From positions 248,001 through 312,000 of the forward strand of contig VXAU01000750.1 in NCBI GenBank assembly GCA_013399695.1: a stretch of DNA of 64,000 bases. The letters run 5' to 3'. Positions within the stretch are counted from its first letter, which is position 1, and each line of letters starts with the position of its first letter. The notes under the pieces were generated by a model. That model was not told where the DNA came from. It saw only the letters and a program-made list of their open reading frames with translations, and searched no databases. This DNA is from Formicarius rufipectus (Eukaryota; Chordata; Aves; Passeriformes; Formicariidae). Shown here piece after piece: positions 24,079 to 37,797 of this stretch. Both the position numbers and the translations under genes were made by a program.

Positions 24079-27000
24079 ATGCTTAGTGATGCTACCATCA
24101 CTTAATAATCCAGATGCTATTATGTTTCATTACTCTTTTTTCTCCAAAAATACCATCCAACATCAGTCATTTGAAGTTACTTTACCCTAAGAGATAATGA
24201 CATATCCATGTGCTCACATTCATTACTGAGATCAGATGAACTATATCCGTGTGCATCTGCATAGAAAACTTAGCATTAAAACTTGGTAAAATTGTACATT
24301 TCAAATGAGTACAGAACATTGTAGCATATTATTTCAGCACCATGAGAACTTCAGACCCAAATTCTCCTATGTAGACTTCACACTGAATATCAAATCAGGG
24401 CAGGGTGCTCAACAGGATGAGTCCATATTAAACATTTTTCTGAAGCTCTGTGGTAAACACGAATCCACATTTCTGTGGTGCCAGGCAGTGCCCATGATCA
24501 GTACAAAATAATGTGGGCATGGAGTCTGCAGGTTTTAGTGTGGCAGAGAAAGTCTAAACATGCAAGCTGCCCGTGCCTGACGGAAATGCAAACTCCTCTG
24601 AAAACAAAATCAAATATTGTCTTTAATGTGGGGAGGGTAAAAAAATGACAGCCATTAAAAATGTGTGTTTACAAGTGTTGCTTTAATTGCCCTCATGAGG
24701 GTTTTGGGTACTATAGTAAAGAACATAAACAGATCTATCCAAAAGAGTTAGTAATTCCCTGTAATTTCTGAGGCACTTCAGGCAAATGAGTTCTAAGTAC
24801 TTTTCTGTGGCACACACACAAATGGGAGTATACCTAAGAACACTAATTTTCCTTTAGTTATCTCGGTTGCACTTTGTATTTTTAATGACCTGCCCAATGT
24901 GTATTGGTGTTTATAGTTTTGTATTTGCAATTAGAAAACTGTTTTATTTGCATAGTGCTTTAAGTGCTGTAAAGTGGTTTATTAGTGCTATTTTTCAAAC
25001 ATATTTCAAAACACCATGAAACTGAAGAACATTCAAAGGTTATAGGGAAACATAAAGCTTAGATAACCTATTCTGTTTCTAATGAAGCTGCCAAAACTCT
25101 TAAAGTTTTTGTAAACTCTAAAATGAACTGATGACTAATCTTAAGGGGAAACAAATAGAAATTTGCTAGCACTTTCAAAATACAGGTTCCACTTTTACAT
25201 TAGTTTAAAATGCAGTTAAATATGACAATCTTAGCAGAGAAACAGCTATCTGAATTATTAATTCCTCAGGCATTTTATTTGGCAATTTCTTTCTATTACT
25301 GAATTGTGGAAGAAAGGACTTATTCAAAGCATAAAATGTAATACATTATAAATTTAATAAAGCTTTTACTTGAAGTTAATATAAAGTAAGCTTTAAAACT
25401 TAGGCACTGTTGACTGCTAAGATGTTAATTTATATAATAGTAGATTGCAAGCAAACTGATTATTTTACAATCTTGTATAATAAGGCCCTCAGAACAAGAC
25501 ATGGCCTTGGATGTTTTTTATGAAGGAGCAAATAATTCAGTTGGAGCTGCAGAAAACCTCAGGAGCACCAAGGAAGTTTTTTCTGTCCTTCAAATCCACT
25601 GCTCAGGCACATTTTCCCAGGAGAGACTAAGACTCTGGAAAATGCATGTAGTTTATATTTTCACCTTCTATGGACTGAATAAACCCACATAAGAGTCCTC
25701 CATAACAGGAGGATGTCTCTGGCTTTTCATATTCAGTGTCCCACATTTCTGCCATTTTTAAATTCCCTTTTCTGCTTTGATTTTAGGCTTTTTTTTTCTT
25801 CCTCTCCTCTGTTGTGTCCTTGTCTAATCTTCCCTTTCATCATGCCACCCTAATCTTTCCCTGCTGTCCTCCTTTCTGCTGGTTGAGGAACACTATCATT
25901 CTGAACTTCCTTTCAGTGTTCATCAGTTATCCTCAAAGGTCCAACCTGGCTTAAGGGTTAAAAAACTGGCCAAACCGATTAAAAAATACCTAAATTTGAC
26001 CCTTTTTAATACACACGCACAAGGAAATCCCAAAACTAAATCTCTCGGTATTATCTAAACACCACCACCAAAACAAACCAACAGACCCCACATATAAACC
26101 CAACAACAACAATTCCATAGCCTTTTCTTTTTTTTAAATGAAGCTTCTGTGTTTCCAAGCAACACTGCCATATGTCTGGGAGTGAACTTGTGAACTTTCT
26201 GCAGATATTATTCCTTGCTTCAAGGGCCAGACATTGTTTCAGTGACACCAATCTTGGGTATGCAAGCAATTCTGGTGTCTTAAAGCAAGAGCAACTAAAC
26301 TGTAACATATATATATATATATGTATTTCAGAATTAGACTTTGCATCTATTATTGTTCTATAGACTTACTGTGTTATATTATTTCCTTTCAGCCCTTCTG
26401 GGATGAATTTGAGGGACCACAGACTAGTACCAATTTGTTGTGGCAGTTTGCTTCTGACCCTTGTGGGGCCCTCATTGGGATACACAGGGAACTTTGCCCT
26501 TCTGCAGATGATCAGTGGACAAAGGCCACTGGCAGCCATAGTTCTTAGGAGGCATTTCTAAGGAGCGAGATATTTTAATGACATAACATATAAACCAAGG
26601 TGGTGCTCAAGTTCTGCTATGATTTCAGTTGTATTTCCAAGTAGTGTAGAGGACACAAAGAGAAACTTTTTGAAGATCAACACCGGTTCATGCGGTATCA
26701 TAAATAAGAATTTAGTTACGAGTCAGAGAAATTAAACCATCAGATGGATTGGAAACAGGAACAGAAATCCAATAAAGTACCATGTCTTTCCTGCTGTTTG
26801 ATAAATTAGAAGTTAACATTTCCACACATGAATGTAATCTGCCAAGTAAAATTACTTTAACTGCCATCACATATTTCGCTTATTTATAAGTACTGAGCTC
26901 TTCCATATATAACTTGTTAAATCTGGGTTCTCTCAAGCAGTTTGAATATGTTTATTTTAGGTCAATGCTTGCTGTGAAAACACATAATCTGGCTCAACTC

Positions 27001-28189
27001 AAACCTTGTCAACTACTTTCTGAGAAAACTGTAAATTAAGCCACGATATAGTAGCTTATATTGATTGTAAACAACTCTAAAATGTAGTTAATCCCCTTCC
27101 CTTTTTTTTTTTTCTTAAGAAAGTCATTTTACCAAGAGCAAAGTTTTCCAATATATTTTTCAGCTTGTGGAATTTTAAACATTGGTAGCTCATTTGTTCT
27201 CATGGCAATAAGCATGTTTTTCTTAATTATTGCTTGCAGATCTCTAAACCCAAAGACGCCAAGAAATGAAAACCACAGAGAAGATTCCCATTAAGCCACT
27301 TACTAATTTGTTGGGGCTTTTAATCACCTTTCTTTAGAGGTCAGGGTACTTGATGAGATGATACTGAAGGTTGGCACATTAAACTTTTTTCAAGCTGGCA
27401 GATTTCCTTCCTCATGCCTGAGCACCAGGAGAACAGGCAGGTGCACTGCAAGCAAATTCCCCCTTACAGGAGGATTTGAACAGCACAGAAACATCTTGTT
27501 TAAGGAACAGCATTTTTTTTAGACTATTTAATATATGAATTACTTGTACATGAGGCTTAGTCTCTATTGTGAATCTTGTTTCTACTTTTGTTTCTTAAAA
27601 GGATGCTACTTAGCTTTTCCTGGTCACTGTTTTCAGGCTTACGGTTTTACATAGCCAGAGGATTTATATCCCAAGCTTGTGCTGCACTAGGATAAAATAC
27701 CATGTTTGAATAAGCCTGAAGAAGGATACCTATTTGAGCTTTAATTAGAAATACCTTTTTTCAGGGCAAATTTTAAAAATATTCTGTAGCAAACAAGTTA
27801 TGTTTCATGTGATGTGCACACGTGTTTGGGTGTGCACATAATATCGACTTGGATTTTCATGTCAGTATCACTGCCCTTTAAGAGGCAAATTAAAACTTCA
27901 GGGAAATTGCTAAACACATAAAGAGAATACACTATATATCCTTCTGCAAAGGTACTTTCACCAATGGCTGCTCTTATCCACAAGGATATTACTTCTTCAA
28001 CCTCAAAAAAACTATCACTTCTGTATATTTATATTTATTTAGCATCTTACATGGTAGCTCTAAATTATACATGAAGCATTTCAGTCTCTGTATTCATATT
28101 TAAATGTGTGCATTTGGGATCTATTTACTGTAGATCAAACTTGTTAAAAAAAAAATTTGGATCCAATATTTTATAGTGGATGGGGGGGT
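24079..28189. other. Unique AT-rich stretch, minor simple repeats
   Basis: No gene recognised. It has an A/C-rich run at 26060-26112 and an (AT)8 microsatellite at 26307-26322. Open frames are 85 codons or fewer. Nothing else recognised. Confidence 0.6.
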
Positions 28190-28500
28190 GTTTTTGTGTT
28201 TTTTTTTGTTTTTTGTTTTTTTTTTTTTTTTTGGGGTTTTTTTTTGGTTTTTTTTTGTTGGTTGGTTTTTGTTTTTTTTTTTTTTTTTGGGGTTTTTTTT
28301 TGGTTTTTTTTTGTTGGTTGGTTTTTGTTTTTTTTTTTTTTTTTGGGGTTTTTTTTTGGTTTTTTTTTGTTGGTTGGTTTTTGTTTTTTTTTTTTTTTTT
28401 GGGGTTTTTTTTTGGTTTTTTTTTGTTGGTTGGTTTTTGTTTTTTTTTTTTTTTTTGGGGTTTTTTTTTGTTGGGTTTTTTTGGGTTTGGGTTTTTTTTT
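28190..28500. repeat. G/T-only minisatellite, 56-bp unit, about 4.6 perfect copies
   Basis: From 28215 to 28470 the plus strand repeats with an exact period of 56 bases. Units starting at the GTTGGTTGG word begin at 28257, 28313, 28369 and 28425. Each unit is GTTGGTTGG, T5, G, T17, GGGG, T9, GG, T9. Three full units are identical, the copy before is identical over its last 42 bases, and the last diverges after 28470. Flanks are also G/T-rich. Because the array has no A or C, all three plus frames are open and give overlapping false Phe/Gly/Val proteins (Lys/Pro/Asn/Gln on minus). These are not genes. Confidence 0.95.
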
Positions 28501-28573
28501 AAATGACAACTGAAAGATGTCTCAGTCAAGGTCTTCCAAGCAGCTTCAGAATTTGACTAATACTGAATAGTAA

Positions 28574-28675
28574 CACATAGAATGATAGAATTTAAGGGAT
28601 TGGAATGGACCTTAACGATCATCTAGAGCCAACCCCGCCTGCCATGGGCAGAGACACCTCCCATTAGACCAGATT
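28574..28675 (-). mobile_element. CR1 LINE 3' tail fragment, minus orientation
   Basis: CATAGAATGATAGAATTTAA, GATTGGAATGGACCTTAACG, ATCATCTAGAGCCAACC, TGCCATGGGCAGAGACACC and CCATTAGACCAG are the complement of the last 100 bases of CR1, same 3' type as the copy at 61318. It lies about 75 bases after the G/T minisatellite. Confidence 0.92.
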
Positions 28676-31600
28676 TTGAAGAATTTTTACATTTTGGTGT
28701 CAACACACAAATGGTTGTATGCAACCTCCCATGACATCTGCAGTTATTATTGAATATTATGAAGTTGGTACTCATATAAAATAGCTTAGCTGGCAAGGCC
28801 ACAGGTGTCCCTGTGCCATTTCCCTTTTGGGCAGATCCAGGTTTCTTTTTCTTTTTACATTTTTCTCCAGGAAAAGCTGCTTTTTTTAGCTTGTAAAGCC
28901 ACAGTATAGGATATAAAGTAGATTTTGTGTTTTAAAAAAAATTCAGGAAAAACTGAGAATATGAACATAAAACAATTCTGTATACTTGCCAGACTATCTT
29001 GAAAGGATATTATTCCATGTAATATTTGAATAGTTGTAACAGATGACAAAAATAATGTTGATTTTTTTTTTTTTTTACATGAGTGGGATACTTACTAAAA
29101 AGCTCTCAGAGAGGAAGTAATTTTTTTTTCTCTCGTTTGGCAGTGGGTTCATCCGTAATACTGCTGGAAAAGATGGGCACAGCTCGAAACACTAGATAGT
29201 GAGAGCATGTCTTGGATTTGAGAATGTGGGTTAGTGGATGACTCCTATAAAGGAGGTGGGGTCTGGAAGTGTGGATTTTATGAGGAATAAAAGCCATTCC
29301 ATCTGGAATTACAGCCCTAGTATTCATCACTGCCTTGCAGATTCTTTTCTTAATTTCATCATCATCAGGTATTCAAGAGACTGAAATCCTAAGCTTTATT
29401 TCCAGCAGAGTGCTGGGAATTATTACTTGGAAGTGCACTGTGCTTTGTGCTGGATGACTTTTGCAGCTCATGCATCAGCCTTTGCAGAGAAAACATGAAT
29501 GTAGTGTGTCAATTAACCAAGTGGACTCCTCAGTGCATCACTAATTCCTTGTGTTTGGGGGAGAACAAGGAATTATGAAAGGGCTTGCATCAAGTATTTC
29601 AGGTGTAATACATAGAGTAGAGCTACCTCTCTGTCGAGTTATTTAAGTTTAATAAAATAAATTATTCTGATAATGAAAAATAATCAGTTCCCATGTATGA
29701 GGAAAAAGAGGTTTTTAATAGTTAACAAATAATTTATTCAGATGGAAAAAAAAACATCCAAAAGTTAACCAGTTGGAATAAAAATGTTTGAACATATTCA
29801 CAGATTCCTAAATTTTATGGCTACTCTAAGTGGGAATCTGTTAATGTGATTTGAAAATAATTATTTAGAAGTCATTGATTTTAAAATAATTACCCTGACT
29901 GTTTTTTAATTAATTATCTTAAGTGGGGTAAGCAATCCAAGGAAGATTTATGACGTGTGTAGCAGATGGCATTTGTTTTCTCTGTTTGTGTGCAGGATGT
30001 GGTGGCTGCATATCGTTAAGGGTGTCTGGGCTGCAGAGCCAGGAGGAAAGCAGGCTGTGTCACTGGTCCTGAGTGGTCTGTTCCACAACTACTGAACCAT
30101 ATGCAGGGAAAGGGATTTCTCCCCAGTCCTGGGAGTCTCCGGATGCACAGGAGAGAGCTCTCCAAAGCACAGGGCAGCAGAGGCTTTTGGTGTGGGAACA
30201 CACCAAGCAGTGCCAAGACAGGAGCTCCTCAAAGACAAGAGGGCAAAGAAATCCACATGTTGGACTGAGACGAAGCCCATCTGAAATATTCTGCCCTAAA
30301 ATGACAGTGATGGTTGAGGAACACGTATATTTACAAAACCTGTACAGCCTCCAGACTCCTCATCTTTATTATTTTTCTTAGAGATTTATTACCTCTGTGA
30401 AAGAATTCAGTCAAAGCGAAAAAGTTGTTACTGTTGCAAAATTGAAATCATAATTGCAAGTAAAAGGAAAAAAATTACAAAGCCAAGTAGTAACTAACAA
30501 AAAAATGGAATTTTGTACCTGACTGGTATATACCAGTAAGCTTGAGGGATTACAGGTGATATTACATTGCTCCATTATATAGCTGGGTTGCTAAGTTTGT
30601 CTTACTAAAATTAAATACATAAATAAATGTAGGAATATTCCAGCAGTGCTTTTATTGGAGCTACAAGAATATGCAACACTATATTAACATATGTTAAGTG
30701 CTGCCATTTGACTTGAAAAAGAAACCTTAGGCTAGGGGTCTTTTGGAAAAAAAGCTTCCAAGTGGCTCTGATTGGCTCTTTCTTACACAGAGACTTCTTA
30801 ATCCCTGAAGTGTCTTGCACTCATTAATCTGTTGCTTAAGTAAATATCACAGCAGCCTTCCCCTCTAATGAACATTGCTGGTGGTTTGGAGTGTAGGAAG
30901 CAATCCTGCTGCATCCTGCAGCCTTTTTCCTGTATCGAGAGGTTGTGTGCAGCACCCAAGTTCAAATGTCTTCGTACTAAAGCTTGGTATCAAAAAGTTA
31001 TTGACAAGCAGAAAGATCACAGCAGTGTGGCTGATGACAGAGCTAATGGGCTTCCCTTCAAAGACAAAAGTTCAAAGAGCCTTTAGAAACACTTTGGCCA
31101 AGATGTGACAAGGCTTGATAACAGCATATACCAACCTGAAGAGTGCAAACACAAGAAAGGAGAGGAAATTTCATGTTAGAGCGACTAGTTAATAGTAATA
31201 ATGACATGAGATTAAGCAATTATAACTACCGCCTGAATCTTAATAAGTACCTTTGGATAATTAGATTTAGTGACTCGTGGAGCTCCCTCTGAAGGGGAGT
31301 GTGGATGGCACTGTAAGGCTGAACTCTGAAATCAGGCGGGGATGGAGGCTGGCAGCCCTTTGCTGGCTGGGAAGTGGACAGGATGACCCACTTTCTACTC
31401 TCTGTCTCTAGCACTGGGAGTCTGTTCTGCTGTGATGTTGGCTGAAGATGTATAAGGAATACAGCTAATGTAATTTATTGAATGTTTTTAAAGTCATGGG
31501 CATTGTATTGTGAGGAGGAGGAAAAGGGAGACAATTTTGAAGTCCAGCTAGGTTCCTTTGTTTGTAAATCCTTGAAGATTTGTATTTCTATGCATTTAAT

Positions 31601-33658
31601 GGATATGTGAAGTACATTGTGTGCAATGCCTGTGGTTAAGGGTCTGATGGATGACTGATGTTTTTATTCATTATGCACATTATGGATGAGGCTGCTAGGC
31701 AGACTTTATTAGTGCAAGAAATTTTGCAGTTTTTCTTGGACTGATCACTGTACAAGTTTTATAGATCTGTTTATGGTACAAAGCAGTAGACTTGTAGCTA
31801 TCAATAGCTATAACTACAAAAACAAACAAACAGAAAACGAAAACATAAAAAACCCAAAACAAACAAAAACAAAAAACCAAACCAAACAAAAACCACCAGA
31901 TTTCTGCTTTCTCACATTTCCACTTTAGATTCACAGGCTTTTGTCAAGGTGTGTTTCAGTATTCCTTTAGTGAATTCTACAGTTGCAGAGTGTTAGAATT
32001 AGGTTTTTCTAGGCTGGTGGTGAGTGTGGCGTTCACTGAGTCCATTGGACAGGGCTGTCCATACAGCACATACAGGATTACTGACAGGCGTCATAGCCCA
32101 GTGGATTTTTGAATCAAAGTGACAGGAGAAAGAGTTACAGCAGGCTCTTACTGGCCATTTAGTGTTTGAGTGTATTAATAATAACTTCAACCCTCACATA
32201 AGTACCTTGCACAAACCCAGGACAGGGGTTAGCTCCAAGTTACCACCAGGGTGTTGTCCCAGACAGCAGAATGGGATGAAGAGAGGGAATAGCTTCATGA
32301 GCTCAAAATTTTGCAGCAGTCAGGGTTAGGGTACATGTGGACCCACACCATTCATATTTCATTCAGACATTCAGATATCTTTTCTGCTTTCCCCAGCATC
32401 TACTGTTCATGATGCCCAGCTGTGGACTTTGGGCTGACCTTTTACATCAGCACTACATCTCTCAGACTCAACTGAGAAAATAATTACAGAGAACAAAACT
32501 CCATTTGACTCTCAAAGTCGTCTTTCTAAGGAAGAGATCTTCAATACTCACATATTAAAGTGCATTTTTGTAGACTAGAAATGGGCCTACATAGACCTGC
32601 ACTGAACAGACTGATTTTCCCTGAACAAAACCATATTCTTGATTGGTTTTTGCCCATGTACTGAAGAGGAAAAATTGCTCTCATTACATGTATCATGCTA
32701 ATGGCAAATTACTTGAAAATAGGTGCATAAACTTTGTAAGGTAAACATTTCTCAAAACTATGTTTAGGGTAGCTATTCATTCAAATTAGGAAAGCTGAAT
32801 GGTTCTTTTCAGAAGTATGGTGTGTTTTAATAAACTAATCACTGTAAAGATAAAAAAAATGTAGCAGAGGATGCACAACCTTTTTTTTTTTTTTTTTGGT
32901 CTAGCAAAAATCATGTCAAAGATAAGTAATTGAAATCAAAAGAAACAATTTAGAAAACTCCTATAAAACTATGAATAATGACACATGTCTTAATATCTTG
33001 GTAGAAGAAGTATATAGTATTAGATCATCTAAAGATTTGATATAGGATATGTGCTTCAGAGCTCCAAGACATGTAGGATTTCAATACAAGTACAACATTA
33101 CTGCCGCTACGGTGTCAGCAGAAGAACAAAATTAGACTTGAATCAGTTACTTGACCTTGAGTGTGATAGTACCAGTGGGGAGCTACAGGTCCCCTGGTGG
33201 GTTTGAAGAAGGCACACAAAGCCACAACTGCTACTTCTTGTCTGTTCAAATGCATCCTCAGTGACTGCCAGATTTGTTTTTGTTAGGTTGGTTTGGCTTA
33301 GTTGTGGGGGTTTTCAATTCTGCTGTGATGGTATGTAGGAGTGCACTGCAGGCAGCAAGTGCCAGAAATAAACTGAGCATGGATGATAGCTGCTCCTCCT
33401 CCATGATCATCGCATAGCTGATAAACAGCAATCTTCTCTGTGAGGCTGCAGCTCCAAGCTCTTGGCCCCTTGCTGTTCCTCATTGCAAAAGGTCCCAAGT
33501 GAGTGGAGATCATGGTGTTCAGGGGATGTATAAATGGCATAAGAGCTGAGAGAGAGCTTGGCGTTGGATGGTGTTAAAAAGGAGGAGGTTTGGTGGAAGG
33601 ACCACGAGGTTTAAGATGAAGAAATGAGGAAAGTGAATGTCAAGTAAATGAGGAGTAA
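28676..33658. other. Unique stretch, no gene recognised
   Basis: Mostly unique DNA. An A/C-rich tract is at 31816-31897 and a pure T run at 32881-32897. A GC-richer part at 30000-30300 has open frames on both strands (up to 102 codons), none with a recognised motif. Confidence 0.6.
31816..31897. repeat. A/C-rich low-complexity tract
   Basis: About 80 bases of AAAC, AAAAC and ACC-type words on the plus strand with two G. It is a simple-sequence tract of the same kind as those at 1074 and 46424. Confidence 0.85.
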
Positions 33659-33748
33659 GGTGGTCCTGTGCAGGGCCAGGAGCTGGACTTGATGATCCTT
33701 GTGGGTCCCTCCCAACTCACCATGTTCAGGGATTCTGTGTGATCATGT
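33659..33748 (+). mobile_element. CR1 LINE 3' tail fragment
   Basis: GGTGGTCCTGTGCAGGGCCA, GGAGCTGGACTTGATGATCC, TTGTGGGTCCCTCCCAACTC and GATTCTGTGTGATC form the terminal 90 bases of a CR1. It is the plus-strand version of the 3' type also present at 15911 and 56298 (minus). Only the 3' UTR side remains. Confidence 0.9.
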
Positions 33749-36700
33749 GAATACCTATGCAGAGAACACCTTTGGTCATTAGTGTGTGATCCATACAGAC
33801 TGTACAATGTTGATGTCCAAACTGCTTTTTTACACAGTGTCTGTTCTTTTAAACTTCAGCAGCACAAGATGAAGTTAAATGGCAATTTTTAGTAAGTCAA
33901 AATATTTCATGAATAAAGTCAAAGTAGGTTAATTTGTCTCTGATATAAAGTCTATTGCATAGATTGTATTAAACACAATTATATGAGAAAGTTTTAAAAG
34001 CAATTACTGCTATTGATACAACTCAACAACTACGCTTTCAATTAAAATATTCCAGTTTTAAGGTCTTCAAATACAACTGAACCAAAGAGAGAGCAGAAAA
34101 GGCAAAACTGAGTCAAAACTTAAGGACTTTTGATGTGCTAGTACTCACACAGTGTTTCATTTATACCTTCAGCTAGTACAAGGGCATGTCAAATTATGTG
34201 AATAGATGAGAGAAGGAGAAGAAACCTAGTCCTGATTACTTTCAAGGTGTGCAGAAAAATCCAGGTCCCAGTTTAATTATGCCACATTGGTGGCATAAAC
34301 TTAAATTACTCAGGGAAAATGCAATATTCACAAAGGAGAGCATCCAGTAATGAGAAAGGTGTAGTGCATTATGACTTGGGTTTCTTTTCATGGCAAATTT
34401 CTGTGTAAGGAAATATAAGGTAGTCAAGAATATATCCATTTTGTAACACATCCCTAATGCTGGGCTTGCTGTAATATTATCCCCTCTTACAAACTGACTT
34501 TCTTTATCTAATCTGTATTAGGACTCTGCTAGTTGCAGTCTGTAAGTGTGTGGTTTGGCAGATGCTGGAAAGCATAACAATCTTACTTTGTCTCTCTGAT
34601 CTGTTTCCTCGGACCAGAGGAAAGCTGATAGGCTTGAAGGTTTGTCTATTTACACCAGAAAAGGAATACTCAGAGGTCAGCCATTTATCTAGTTTACCAA
34701 TCCAACTTCATTTGGCAGCCCGTTGGTAATCTCAGCTGTTGCATCCCATAAATTAGCTGCACGTTTGTAAGCATTACATAGTAAAAAAACCCCACAAATT
34801 TGGCACTCCAGTGTTTTTGATTTAGTTGCATTCTAATTGCATTCAATGTGAGACTTCTGTGGGAATACTGAAAAGTTTTTTTAAAGTGCTTTTTCCATAG
34901 CAGACTTGTGTTTTAGTGCAACTGTTGAAACGTTGTGATGACTGAGTATGGCAATAAATTGGTCTACTTTGTCACTTCACCTCATTTTGAAAGATGAAAA
35001 TGAATTATTTAAGCAATGAGGGGTAGTATGGACTTTACAGCAGTGCTGATCAATGCCCACCCTGGATGTTTGCCTCGCTTTTCTCTCACATGTGAATGGT
35101 GCATTAATCAATGCTAATGGACAAGCTAAGATTTCTTATTAAAATTTCACATTGTTCTTTCTTCTGTGAAAAGTGTATTTTAAGGGTTTCTAATACTAAA
35201 AGTTGTAGGTGAGGGACATGCTGCAATCTTACTTCCCATCTGTGCAAAGATTAAATGCATTCAAAAGCTAATGTTATTTGGTGAGGTTTTTGCAGGAATT
35301 CCCTCTCGTATCTTACCAATTAGAGATCTAAAGCACTTTTATGGAATCTGTGTTTGCATTCTGAACGTTCCTTTTGTTTTTGCGTTGATAGATTCATACA
35401 GCCTTACACTGAGGTATAGCTAATGTGAATTTGGGGTTTGGGCATTGGCTTCTCTGCAGAAATTCCTTCTAGAAGAGTTGTAGATTGCACTGATGGTGGC
35501 AGCTCCATGAGCATCTCAGTTTGGCTTAGGAGTTTGCTTTTGAGTTATTTTTTTTCCCCAGAATCTGACCTGCTGGTTTTCAATTTGCATTGAGCAGTTG
35601 TGTCTAGGGCAGGCAAACTACAATCCCTTTGGGTGGAAATGAACTGGGTGATGCACTCCTGGAACGCAAAGGTTGTGATGCTCTGACAAGGCTGTCAGGT
35701 GGACCCACATGTACATTGTTCTTAACTGAAGTGTTCCAAAAACATTTAAGGAGCTTTTTAAACTCTGATGTCAAGATTTTACTTAAACAGAAAATAAACC
35801 TGAGAATTTTTCAAACAGAAATCCAGATCTAGATGAAACAGACTAAATTAAAATCCAAGCTTTTAGCAAACAAATCTCTTCTAACTTACTGTTTCTGTTC
35901 AGAGAAAATCCTCTCCCTCAGCTTTCCTTTCAGTCTTGTAACTTTTAGTAGCTTTTTAGGTTGTAAAAACCCTGTGTGGTCTCTTCTGAATCCCTCAGAA
36001 AACCCATCATTTTCATTGTCTCTGCAACATGTCTTTATGTTTGCTTTTCCGTCCCCTGGATACATATGGTCAGTAACTCCCAGGAAGGAGGAATTTTCCT
36101 AGGCAACACGTAAAGGGAATTACATGGTTCAATATGCTAGAGGAGGAAAAGAGATGTCTGTCTCTTAGGAAGACAGTGTAATAAAGTAAGCATGCGCAAT
36201 AAAATGTGGATATACTGGTTGTTAAGCTATGAAAACTTTCATATTTTGGGGGGAGGGGGGAAGAATGCATTAAATCTAATGTATTTCATACATTAAAATG
36301 AACTGTTAAATAAAAATAATAATTAAAAAAAAACAAAACACATCTGCCTCAGTCTACAGAAATGGCTTTGCTTTTATTGCACCTCAATTTGCTCCCAGTG
36401 GTGGTCAGAGAGTAAAGGGTCACCTGGATTTGGTCAGAGCTGAGGACACAGCACTTATTCTGTATCCCTTGTGCTGCACTGCGTTTTACAGTATAAAATC
36501 TTGTCATTTGTAAACAACCCAAGCATATCCAGTAGTTTGGGAACATCACATCTTTTATGCATTGGCCTTTGGACTTACTTAATGGTGTGTTTTAGAATGT
36601 CTTTATGTTATTGCCATCAAATGGAGGCAAAACCACAACAAAAGTCAGGATTATTTGAGGGGAGCAAAGGAAACAAAACCTGATATGCATTGCCCTAGTA

Positions 36701-37684
36701 TTACTATAATCTGGAAGTGATTCAGCCCTCAGGTGTCAATACTCTAAAGATCAATTTCCTTCTTTTTAGTCTCTGAAAATTAGCTATGGATACTTCATGG
36801 TTTCTTTTTTTCCTGAAAATTACACAATTTTTGTTTAAGTAAAAATTGATCCTTTCTGAGTACAAAATCAGTAATGAACTAATGTTAAGTAGATTTGTGA
36901 CTATTGTTCACCCTTAGCTTCAGCTAAAACCAGGTTATTCTGCTTGTTTCGACATAAACTCCTGTTGTTTTTCCTCTCATTCTTTTATATCTGTGCTGCT
37001 GAAATCTCAGCATTTTTCACAGTTTATTTTAATTTCATCTTCACTTCTTCAACCATTCTCCCTTCCTACAGATCCAAAACGTTGACATCATTATCAGTTT
37101 CATTGCTCTGATCACAGTCCCCTCCTTCCTAAATTATTGATCAGGATTTCCTCTTTCAGATATAGTTCAGCTTTCTTCTTATGCTTTACATATTTATTCT
37201 AAACAGCCTCTGGCTAATCCTCTCCACACTTCTCCCTTCTCTCCCCACCTTCTTTTCCCCATAGAACTTGAAGTATGTTGGTCTCTCTTAACCTTGCTAA
37301 GCACAACCATCCTCCTCTTTGTAAGCACTTTTAATAATCTCTATGTTTGGCAAAGCCTGTAAGTGTAGGCACCCCTTGAAGAATCTACTTACAAGCTAAG
37401 AGAGAGGTTTTACTCTGGTTCTCTACAGCGCCTGATGACAAAAGCACTTCTGCCATCTTTCCCTGGTGGGTGCCTTCAGGGGAATAGAGCTGATGGGACT
37501 GTGAGCTCTGGGCACTGTTTGTATTCCTTTGAACTTTTAATGTCAAAGTCTGCCTCAATTTCAGCTGATGACCCAGGAAAAAGAAAGCTTCTACCTAGCT
37601 GTTAACACTGCTTTTACAGCATAAGGAATATCTTCTTTTGAGAAACACCAAGTAAAGTTCCTAGGTTTGTGTTACTGCTTTGAA

Positions 37685-37797
37685 GGTGGTTTTTTGTTTG
37701 TGTTTGGGTTTTTTGTTTTGTTTTTGGTGGTTTTGTTTATTTGTTTTGGGATTTTTGTTTGTTGTTGTTTGATTTGTTTGATTGTTTTTTGTTTTTC
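37685..37797. repeat. G/T-rich low-complexity tract
   Basis: About 110 bases of TTTG, GTTTTG and GTTGTTG words on the plus strand with a handful of A. Simple sequence; no element body recognised on either side. Confidence 0.85.

Noticed and set aside
28125..28529. Overlapping open frames on both strands giving Phe/Gly/Trp-rich and Lys/Pro/Asn-rich proteins of up to 134 residues
   Set aside because: The DNA is G/T only with a 56-bp period, so stop codons cannot occur in the array. The frames are composition artefacts; 56 is not a multiple of 3 and all frames are equally open.
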